This document shows positions 1 through 5,366 of a DNA stretch of 6,357 nt, in pieces. A program made the translations under genes and the position numbers. The notes below the pieces were generated by a model. The model made no database searches. It was not told the origin of the DNA and worked only from the letters and a program-made list of their open reading frames with translations. Source of the stretch: an uncultured Beijerinckiaceae bacterium (GTDB taxonomy: Bacteria > Pseudomonadota > Alphaproteobacteria > Rhizobiales > Beijerinckiaceae). The stretch is taken from positions 1 to 6,357 of the forward strand of contig CALMRL010000154.1 of NCBI GenBank assembly GCA_937873345.1. Direction: 5' to 3'. The number at the start of each line of letters is the position of its first letter. Positions within the stretch are counted from its first letter, which is position 1.

Positions 1-1
1 T

Positions 2-103
2 CGCTCCGCCGGCGGCCCCGCGCCGGGGGACCGAGGCGGACCCGCCGCCGCGAGCGGGGTCCAGGAGGGGGGATCGCGGATCGGTGTGGCGCTCGCACAC
101 TAG
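2..103 (+). CDS. Possible 3' end of lptF (partial, uncertain)
   Basis: This frame is open from the left edge of the window to a TAG at 101-103. It would encode about 33 residues rich in Gly, Ala, Pro and Ser, ending GVALAH. Of the three forward frames it has the least arginine-dominated composition. lptF, the partner of lptG, normally lies directly upstream in this gene order, so a cytoplasmic C-terminal tail of LptF is the obvious candidate. Nothing in these residues is diagnostic: the membrane segments of LptF would lie before the window. The other two forward frames are also open here (one to a TAA at 124-126, the other running into lptG) and have similar third-position GC, so the reading frame is not settled. 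The call rests on context alone. Confidence 0.2.
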   Translation, partial: RSAGGPAPGDRGGPAAASGVQEGGSRIGVALAH

Positions 104-308
104 GCTCCTGGCGCCCGGCAGCGTAAGGCTGGAGAGTGCCGTCATACCCCGTCCGCGGCGAGCCCGGTGCCGTTCCGCATGCCCAGCCGACCGTCGAGAC
201 GCCCGTTCCGGCGCGTCGCGCGGGCGTGGTGCGCGAAGACGGTCTGGGCGCGCGACGCGAGGACGCGCCGAATGCGCGACGCAAGGGTCCGGTGATCGGC
301 GTCCGGCG
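104..308 (+). other. Gene-free, GC-rich spacer upstream of lptG
   Basis: About 200 bases without a convincing gene. The lptG frame stays open leftward through this stretch, but its translation is arginine-, alanine- and serine-rich with no family resemblance, and homologues of LptG start at the ATG at 309. A 38-codon ORF (ATG 178 to TGA 293-295) has a similarly random, arginine-rich composition. I see no clear -35/-10 pair. There are short GCGCGACGC repeats (250-258 and 274-282) and a weak GGCGCG/CGCGCC dyad (247-252 with 264-269), neither remarkable at this base composition. A promoter or a degraded lptF tail could lie here, but the sequence does not show it directly. Confidence 0.4.
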
Positions 309-317
309 ATGATCGGC
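287..317 (+). repeat. Imperfect direct repeat across the lptG start codon
   Basis: GTCCGG followed directly by TGATCGGC (287-300) is repeated as GTCCGG-CGA-TGATCGGC (301-317). The second copy differs only by a three-base insertion, CGA, and it contains the lptG ATG at 309-311. This looks like a small tandem duplication. It could also be why no good Shine-Dalgarno sequence sits just before the start: the nearest purine run, AAGGG at 283-287, is about 21 bases upstream. Confidence 0.5.
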
Positions 318-1397
318 AAGACGCTGGGCCTGTACCTGTCGTCGCGGTTCTTCCGGATGATCCTTGCCGTGTTCGCGACGATCTTCAGCCTCGTTTTCGT
401 GGTCGATTTCGTCGAGCTGCTGCGCCGCACCGGCAACATTCCGGGGGTGACGACCACGTCCGTCGCTTTCCTGTCCTTCCTGCGCACGCCCGCCGTATCG
501 GAGCAGGTGCTGCCGTTCTGCGTGCTGTTCGGGGCGATGGCCGTGTTCCTCAATCTGACGCGCAAGCTCGAGCTGCTGGTCGCCCGCGCCTCGGGCATCT
601 CGGTTTGGCAGTTCCTCGGCCCACCGGTCACCATCGCCGCGCTGATCGGCATCGTCTCCGTCACCGTGCTCAACCCGCTCTCGGCGGTGATGAAGCGGCG
701 AGCCGACGTGATCGAGACCGCGATCTTCGGCTCCGACGGCGGCCATGATAGCAAGCCCGAGGTATGGATTCGGCAGACCGGCGTCGACGGCGAGGCGATC
801 CTGCGCGCCGCCTCCGCGAGCGACCACAACAACCGGCTGGCCGGCGTCATCGCCTACATCTACGACCACGACGGCGCCTTCACCGAGCGGGTCAAGGCGG
901 CCGAAGCGGAACTCGGACCCGGCGGCGCCTGGACGCTGCGCGACGCGCTGGTGACGCAGCCCGGCGAGGCCCCGCGCCAAGCGGCGACCTACCTCATCGC
1001 CACCTCCTCGCGCCCCGGCGAGCTCGGGGAGGGCGCGATGGCGGCGGCGACCGTGCCGGTCTGGCAACGGCCGGCGCTGCGCGCCGAAACCGAGGAGGCG
1101 GGACTCGACGGCGCCCCCTACCGCCTGCAATACCAGACCCTGCTCGCCAGGCCCCTGCTGCTCGTCGCGATGATCCTGATCGCGGCGGCGTTCTCCTTAA
1201 GGTTTTTCCGCTTTGGTGGCGTGGGCAAGTTCGTGGGCGGCGGGGTCGCGGCGGGGTTCGTGCTTTACGTGGCGACGAAGTATGTCGGCGACCTTGGCGG
1301 ATCGGGCGTGCTGAGCCCGCCCGTCGCCGCATGGTCGCCGGCGATCGTCGCCACGATGCTCGGCTCGCTCGCCCTTCTCAACCAGGAAGACGGCTGA
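309..1397 (+). CDS. lptG: LPS export ABC transporter permease LptG
   Basis: LptG is one of two inner-membrane permease subunits (with LptF) of the LptB2FG transporter, which extracts lipopolysaccharide from the inner membrane and pushes it along the LptC-LptA bridge. The 362-residue product has the family length and layout. Three N-terminal membrane helices lie near residues 15-36, 62-83 and 99-122, then a periplasmic beta-jellyroll around 145-270 containing the EVWIRQ strand (151-156), then three C-terminal helices near 279-297, 306-326 and 335-357. Between helices 2 and 3 is the cytoplasmic coupling segment RKLELLVARASGISVW. Its Glu88 matches the conserved coupling-helix glutamate that contacts LptB. 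The ATG at 309 is chosen because MIGKTLGLYLSSRF aligns with typical LptG starts; the upstream extension of the frame is low-complexity. There is no strong ribosome-binding site. The TGA stop overlaps the lptD ATG by one base (TGATG), suggesting coupled translation. Confidence 0.95.
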   Translation: MIGKTLGLYLSSRFFRMILAVFATIFSLVFVVDFVELLRRTGNIPGVTTTSVAFLSFLRTPAVSEQVLPFCVLFGAMAVFLNLTRKLELLVARASGISVWQFLGPPVTIAALIGIVSVTVLNPLSAVMKRRADVIETAIFGSDGGHDSKPEVWIRQTGVDGEAILRAASASDHNNRLAGVIAYIYDHDGAFTERVKAAEAELGPGGAWTLRDALVTQPGEAPRQAATYLIATSSRPGELGEGAMAAATVPVWQRPALRAETEEAGLDGAPYRLQYQTLLARPLLLVAMILIAAAFSLRFFRFGGVGKFVGGGVAAGFVLYVATKYVGDLGGSGVLSPPVAAWSPAIVATMLGSLALLNQEDG

Positions 1398-3979
1398 TGG
1401 CGCAGCGCGCCACCCGCCCGGCTTCCTCCTGCGTGGATTTTGCGAGGACGCTCCTCGCATGCCTCGTGCTCGCCTGGACGGTTCTGGCGGCGGCCGCCGT
1501 CCAGCCCTCGCTCGCCGCCCAGCCGCCCTCGACCGCCAAGTCGCCCGCGACGGCCTCGTCGGCGGCCAAGCCGAAGATGCTGGTGGAGGCGGACCAGCTC
1601 GTCCAGAACCAGGACAAGAACACCGTCGCCGCCGAGGGCAACGTCCGCATCTACTACGATGGTCGCACCCTGCAGGCCGACCACGTGGTCTACGACAAGA
1701 CGACCAAGCGGCTGCTCGCCACCGGCCACGCGACGCTGACCGAGAAGAACGGCACGGTGTACCATGGCGACACCTTCGACCTGACCGACGACTTCCGCGA
1801 CGGCTTCGTCGACAGCCTGCGCGCCGACACCACGGACAAGACGCACTTCTCCGCGCCGCGGCTGGAGCGGACGAACGGCGACAGCGTCTTCACCAAGGGC
1901 ACCTACACCGCCTGCGAAGCCTGCAAGGACCATCCCGACAGACCGCCTCTGTGGCGGATACGGGCGAAGAAGATCATCGCCAAGAACGACGAGCACATGA
2001 TCTACTACGAGGACGCGCGCCTCGAGTTCCTCGGCGTCCCCGTCGCCTACACGCCCTATCTGTCGGCGCCCGACCCGACGATCACCCGCAAGTCGGGCTT
2101 GCTGACGCCGCACACGGTCTACAAGTCGCAGCTCGGCTACGGCGTCGGCGAGCCGATCTTCTTCAACCTCGCCCCGAACTACGACCTGACGCTGACGCCC
2201 ACCGTGTTCACGGAACAGGGCTTCTTCGGCGCGGCGGAGTTCCGGCAGCGCTTCGACAACGGCCTGTACTACTTCCGCTTGTCGGGCATCGACGAGGCGC
2301 ATCCCGGCGCCTTCGCGCAGCCACCCTACGGCGCCGCCGACCGCGCCCGGCGCGGCGACATCGACAGCAAGGGTGAATTCCAGCTCGACCCGTTCTTCAA
2401 GTTCGGCTGGGCGATCACCGCCCTGTCGGACAAGTACTACCTCAACGACTACGCCATCCCCTCGTCGACGATCTCCGCGAATTACTTTTCCGAATCGATC
2501 TCGACGATCTATCTGACAGGCCAGGGTGCGCGCTCGTACTTCGATCTGCGCGGCTACTACTTTGAGGGCCTGTCATCGCACGACATCCAGGCGCAGCAGC
2601 CGATCGCCCACCCGGTGCTCGACTACAATCACACCTTCGACGTCGATCCCGCGAAGTCCGCAGGGATCGGTGGCCAGATCACGGCCGACTTCAACCTGAC
2701 GAGCCTGTCGGCGCAGTCGGCCTCCTATCAAGCGGTCGGCCCTCGCGTGCTCGACTCGGCCTACGGCCTCTACGACGTCTGCAACAACTACGTGCCCGGG
2801 CGGACGCCGGGCTCGTCCTGCCTGCTGCGCGGCATCGGCGGCGACTACACCCGTGCCACCGGTCAGCTCGAATACGACCGCAAGTTCATCGATCCCCTCG
2901 GCGAGGTGTGGAAGCCCTTCGCGTTCGCAAGGGTGAACGCGGAGACGCTCGACCTCAATACGACGAACAACTACACCTTCAGCTCGGCCTCTGGCACCTC
3001 AAGCTACAGCAATGCCTCGCAGACCGCCTTCGTCGGCAATTCCGGCACCACCGCCAATCTCGTGCCCGGCGTCGGCATCGAGTACCGTTATCCCTTCTTC
3101 TATCGCTCGACGCTGGGCTCGGTGACGGTGGAGCCGATCGGCCAGATCATCGCTCGTCCGAACAACGAGATCGGCACGCGCACCCAGGTCAATCTGGATT
3201 CGCAGAGCTTGGTCTTCGACACGACCAACCTGTTCGACATCGACAAGAACTCAGGCTACGATCGCTTTGAAACCGGCGTTCGGGCGAATTACGGTGGCCA
3301 AGTGCTTTTCGACTTGAAGAACGGCGGCTACGCCCACTTCGTGGCCGGGCAGTCAGCGCAGGTCGCCGGCACCAATGGCTACGCGACACCGGACGCCGCC
3401 AACATCGGCCTGTCCTCCGGACTGGACAAGCGCCTGTCGGACTACGTCGCCGGCGCCACCATCTCGCCCTTCCCGCTGATCAACTTCGCGACTCAGGGGC
3501 GCTTCGATTCGGCGACGCTCGAGAACCGCCGGGTCGACGCCATGATCAACCTCAACCTTGGGCCGCTGACCGGCGGCGTGCAGTTCGCCAACTACCAGGC
3601 GCAGCCACTGATCGGCTACGACGTGCGCCGCGAGGGCCTGTCCTTCAACGGCAAGTACAAGATCACGCCGAACTACTTCACGCAGGGCAACGTCACCTTC
3701 GACATGAGCCGGCATCTGTACCCGGTGTCGCTGATCGGCGGTTCCAACAACGGCCCCTTCGCCGTCGCGGCGCTCGGGGTCGGCGCCGGCTACACCGACG
3801 AGTGCACCACCTTCTCGGTCAACTACTCCTCGGTGTACCAGGACACCGGCACTGGCACCTTCGAGCGCAACCAGACGGTGCTGGTGTCGCTGCAGTTGCG
3901 CACGCTCGGCGACGCTTCTTTCTCGCGCTCCGCCCTCAACAACACCAGCGCGACGAGCGGGCTCGACGGCGTGCGCTGA
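1397..3979 (+). CDS. lptD: LPS-assembly protein LptD (outer-membrane translocon)
   Basis: LptD, with the lipoprotein LptE, receives LPS from the periplasmic bridge and inserts it into the outer leaflet of the outer membrane. The 860-residue precursor begins with a signal peptide (hydrophobic core about 18-35, cleavage near 40-41). An OstA/LptA-like jellyroll follows at about 60-215 (MLVEADQLVQNQ, EGNVRIYY, DDFRDGFVDSL), with the YTACEACKD motif at 170-178 that is common in alphaproteobacterial LptD. From about 220 to 835 it shows alternating beta-strands of the large C-terminal barrel, starting with SAPDPTITRKSGLLTP. Mature-protein cysteines are 173, 176, 462, 475 and 803; the adjacent C-terminal pair of E. 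coli LptD is reduced to one. Residues 521-553 form a Ser/Thr/Asn-rich loop. An AGGAAG at 1384-1389 inside lptG is a suitable ribosome-binding site, and the start overlaps the lptG stop. The gene is followed by a convergent gene four bases on. Confidence 0.96.
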   Translation: MAQRATRPASSCVDFARTLLACLVLAWTVLAAAAVQPSLAAQPPSTAKSPATASSAAKPKMLVEADQLVQNQDKNTVAAEGNVRIYYDGRTLQADHVVYDKTTKRLLATGHATLTEKNGTVYHGDTFDLTDDFRDGFVDSLRADTTDKTHFSAPRLERTNGDSVFTKGTYTACEACKDHPDRPPLWRIRAKKIIAKNDEHMIYYEDARLEFLGVPVAYTPYLSAPDPTITRKSGLLTPHTVYKSQLGYGVGEPIFFNLAPNYDLTLTPTVFTEQGFFGAAEFRQRFDNGLYYFRLSGIDEAHPGAFAQPPYGAADRARRGDIDSKGEFQLDPFFKFGWAITALSDKYYLNDYAIPSSTISANYFSESISTIYLTGQGARSYFDLRGYYFEGLSSHDIQAQQPIAHPVLDYNHTFDVDPAKSAGIGGQITADFNLTSLSAQSASYQAVGPRVLDSAYGLYDVCNNYVPGRTPGSSCLLRGIGGDYTRATGQLEYDRKFIDPLGEVWKPFAFARVNAETLDLNTTNNYTFSSASGTSSYSNASQTAFVGNSGTTANLVPGVGIEYRYPFFYRSTLGSVTVEPIGQIIARPNNEIGTRTQVNLDSQSLVFDTTNLFDIDKNSGYDRFETGVRANYGGQVLFDLKNGGYAHFVAGQSAQVAGTNGYATPDAANIGLSSGLDKRLSDYVAGATISPFPLINFATQGRFDSATLENRRVDAMINLNLGPLTGGVQFANYQAQPLIGYDVRREGLSFNGKYKITPNYFTQGNVTFDMSRHLYPVSLIGGSNNGPFAVAALGVGAGYTDECTTFSVNYSSVYQDTGTGTFERNQTVLVSLQLRTLGDASFSRSALNNTSATSGLDGVR

Positions 3980-3989
3980 TGGCTCAGCG
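3974..3989. terminator. Short dyad pairing the two convergent stop codons
   Basis: CGCTGA (3974-3979) and TCAGCG (3984-3989) are a perfect 6-bp inverted repeat around a 4-base loop, TGGC. The left arm contains the TGA stop of lptD and the right arm contains the TGA (TCA on this strand) of the minus-strand gene, so the two stop codons lie opposite each other in the stem. There is no T-run on either side, so a classical intrinsic terminator is not shown. A weak bidirectional termination or RNA-end-stabilising role is an inference from position. A 6-bp stem can also arise by chance when two TGA codons converge with matching flanks. Confidence 0.3.
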
Positions 3990-4289
3990 GCCGATCACGT
4001 ACTGCGACACGCCGTCCGTGGCATAGACGGTGTAAGGCCGACCGTAGAGCGGCGCGAAGTTGGCGAAGGGACCGACGCTGTAGCCGAGCGGGAAGGCCGA
4101 GGCGCCGAAGCCGAAGCTGTTGGTGGCGCAGCGCCCCGTCTCGTCGGGCGTGTAGCCGAGCGGACAGGGGTTGCCGGGGCGGCCGACGAGCGGCGCCAGC
4201 GGGCCAGCCGAAGCCGGCACGGCCGCGGCGATGAGCAGGGCGGCGAGCGGGAACAGAATGAAGCGCAACGGACCCTCCGGGATCGTCAT
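3984..4289 (-). CDS. Small predicted secreted protein, function unknown
   Basis: I do not recognise this 101-residue product. It has a clear signal peptide: a hydrophobic core (about residues 10-24, LLIAAAVPASA) with a likely cleavage after ASA at 26-28. The mature part is about 73 residues, rich in Gly, Pro and aromatics, with two cysteines at 42 and 54 enclosing PLGYTPDETGR, which could form a disulfide-closed loop in the periplasm. It ends convergently four bases from lptD and is divergent from surA. The start is uncertain. The ATG at 4287-4289 has no Shine-Dalgarno and is immediately preceded by a GCTGC-ATC-GCAGC hairpin (4290-4302). A TTG at 4266-4268 lies four to five bases after GGAGGG (4273-4278, minus) and would give a tighter signal peptide beginning (M)RFILFPLAAL. 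The + strand here has open frames, but their products lack any domain or export signal. That the gene is expressed is inferred from the signal peptide. Confidence 0.6.
   Translation of the reverse strand: MTIPEGPLRFILFPLAALLIAAAVPASAGPLAPLVGRPGNPCPLGYTPDETGRCATNSFGFGASAFPLGYSVGPFANFAPLYGRPYTVYATDGVSQYVIGR
4273..4278 (-). promoter_or_regulatory. Shine-Dalgarno supporting a TTG start in the minus-strand gene
   Basis: Read on the minus strand this is GGAGGG, followed by TCCG and then TTG at 4268-4266, which is in frame with the secreted-protein gene. The spacing of four to five bases is acceptable. The ATG 21 bases upstream has no comparable site, so the true product may be 94 residues long, starting eight codons later than the ATG version. 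Confidence 0.4.
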
Positions 4290-4342
4290 GCTGCGATGCA
4301 GCGTCAGAACCGCAACGTGGGCGGCGGCGAGAAGGTCCGCCC

Positions 4343-4373
4343 CGGCACTCCACGTCCCGCCCGAAAAGTGCCG
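4343..4373. promoter_or_regulatory. Inverted repeat in the surA upstream spacer
   Basis: CGGCACT (4343-4349) and AGTGCCG (4367-4373) form a perfect 7-bp dyad separated by 17 bases, about 40 bases before the surA start. Position and symmetry fit either an operator bound by a dimeric regulator or a hairpin in the surA leader. No -35/-10 pair could be assigned with confidence in the 4290-4412 spacer, so the promoter expected between these divergent genes is not located. Confidence 0.3.
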
Positions 4374-4399
4374 AAGTCCCGGAGCATCACCTCGCCCAT

Positions 4400-4405
4400 G
4401 GGGAG
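4400..4405 (+). promoter_or_regulatory. Ribosome-binding site of surA
   Basis: GGGGAG ends seven bases before the ATG at 4413-4415. This is the clearest Shine-Dalgarno on the + strand in the window and fixes the surA start. The strong site fits translation that starts afresh after the operon is interrupted, rather than by coupling to lptD. Confidence 0.7.
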
Positions 4406-4412
4406 CCTTTGA

Positions 4413-5366
4413 ATGAATCGTGTTCGTCATCCGTCGCGCTCCGAGCTGCCGTTTCACGGTTTCCCGTGCTGGGTCGCGCTCGCCTGCGCCATCGCGGTTT
4501 GTACCCTCGCCGCACCGGTCGCGCCGGCGCGGGCGCAGGCGATCGTCGCCTCGGCGAACGGCGAGCCGATCACGTCGATCGACGTGGAGGAGCGAATCAA
4601 GCTGCTGCGCGCCCTGCACAAGCCGGCGACGCGTGACGCGGCGATCGAGAGCATGGTGTCCGACAGGCTCAAGGAACGCGAAGCGACGCGCTTCGGCATC
4701 AACATCAAGGACGACGAGGTCGGCGAGGAGGTGCAGGTGCTCTCCAAGAAGATGAAGGTGTCGACGGCGCAGCTGTCCGCCGATTTCAGCAAGTCCGGCG
4801 TGTCGCAGTCCCACATCGCCAACTTTCTCAAGGCGGAACTCGGCTACTCCGTGCTGATTCGCGCCCTGAACAAGGGTGTCGAGGCGAGCGAAGTCGCCGT
4901 GCGCCAGGAGCTTGCCAAGGAGAAGGGCAAAGGCAGTGGCACCACCACCTACACGCTGCGCCAGGTCGTATTCACCTTGAACCCCAGCGACACAGGGACA
5001 GAGCTCGCCGCGAGCGCCAAGCAGGCGGAAGCGTTGCGCTCGCGCTTCAACGGCTGCGATACCGGCATTCCCTACGCCAAGTCCCTGCCCGGCGTCGCCG
5101 TGCGCGAGAAGCTGGTCCGCAACTCGACGCAGCTCGGCGATCAGATCCGCCAGGAGTTCGATAAGATGCCCGTTGGGCATCTTACCCCGCCGAGCCGCTC
5201 GCCGAACGGTATCGAGCTGATCGCGCTGTGCGACCGCTCGACCGCCGCCAACGACGACGAGCTGCGCAAGACGATCTCCGAGCGGCTCCTTTCCGATCAC
5301 ATGGATGCGGTGACCCAGGCCAAGTACAAGGAGATGCGCGCCGCCGCCGTCATCGAGAAGCATTGA
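4413..5366 (+). CDS. surA: SurA-like periplasmic chaperone / peptidyl-prolyl isomerase family protein
   Basis: SurA-type chaperones bind unfolded outer-membrane proteins in the periplasm and deliver them for barrel assembly; LptD, encoded next door, is a classic client. The 317-residue precursor has a signal peptide (core about 20-36, cleavage after ARA at 39-41). A SurA N-terminal chaperone domain follows from about 43 to 165: ASANGEPITSIDVEERIKLL, the helix with MVSDRLKEREATRFGI, and the segment KKMKVSTAQLSADFSKSGVS. A single parvulin-like domain spans about 178-276 (YTLRQVVFTL to GIELIALCDR), and a closing helix spans about 281-315. The protein is shorter than E. coli SurA, which has two parvulin domains. 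The histidines expected in active parvulins are replaced (Gln184 and Glu268), so isomerase activity is doubtful. Cys215 and Cys273 could form a disulfide. The ATG at 4413 is supported by GGGGAG upstream. The stop overlaps the pdxA start. The symbol follows context and domain order; some annotators would write only 'SurA N-terminal domain protein'. Confidence 0.88.
   Translation: MNRVRHPSRSELPFHGFPCWVALACAIAVCTLAAPVAPARAQAIVASANGEPITSIDVEERIKLLRALHKPATRDAAIESMVSDRLKEREATRFGINIKDDEVGEEVQVLSKKMKVSTAQLSADFSKSGVSQSHIANFLKAELGYSVLIRALNKGVEASEVAVRQELAKEKGKGSGTTTYTLRQVVFTLNPSDTGTELAASAKQAEALRSRFNGCDTGIPYAKSLPGVAVREKLVRNSTQLGDQIRQEFDKMPVGHLTPPSRSPNGIELIALCDRSTAANDDELRKTISERLLSDHMDAVTQAKYKEMRAAAVIEKH
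5162..5184. repeat. Perfect hairpin inside surA
   Basis: TAAGATGCCC (5162-5171) and GGGCATCTTA (5175-5184) are exact reverse complements separated by the three-base loop GTT, giving a 10-bp stem. It lies within the surA reading frame, coding for the DKMPVGHL region (residues 250-257), about 180 bases before the stop. There is no T-run after it. It is the longest tight hairpin I found in the window and is less GC-rich than its surroundings. Confidence 0.75.

Noticed and set aside
16..28. CCCCG-CGC-CGGGG hairpin near the left edge as a terminator
   Set aside because: It has a 5-bp stem with no following T-run, in sequence that is almost all G and C, so it is expected by chance.
247..282. GGCGCG/CGCGCC dyad and GCGCGACGC repeats as an operator
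   Set aside because: They are short and made only of the dominant bases of the region, with no placement relative to a promoter.
84..308. Extending lptG upstream to an ATG at 84, giving 75 extra N-terminal residues
   Set aside because: The extra residues are an arginine- and alanine-rich string with no family match, while the ATG at 309 gives the normal LptG N-terminus and length.
764..1396. An in-frame extension of lptD upstream through lptG
   Set aside because: It overlaps the well-supported lptG frame. LptD's signal peptide begins properly at 1397 with a usable ribosome-binding site.
1265..2302. A 345-codon minus-strand frame opposite lptG/lptD
   Set aside because: It is an antisense frame across two clearly coding + strand genes, with no recognisable domain and a valine/arginine/glycine bias typical of shadows.
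4171..4416. An 81-codon + strand frame opposite the small secreted protein, whose TGA overlaps the surA ATG
   Set aside because: The stop/start overlap with surA looks like coupling, but the product has no signal peptide or domain, has mixed composition, and competes with the minus-strand frame that has a clear export signal.
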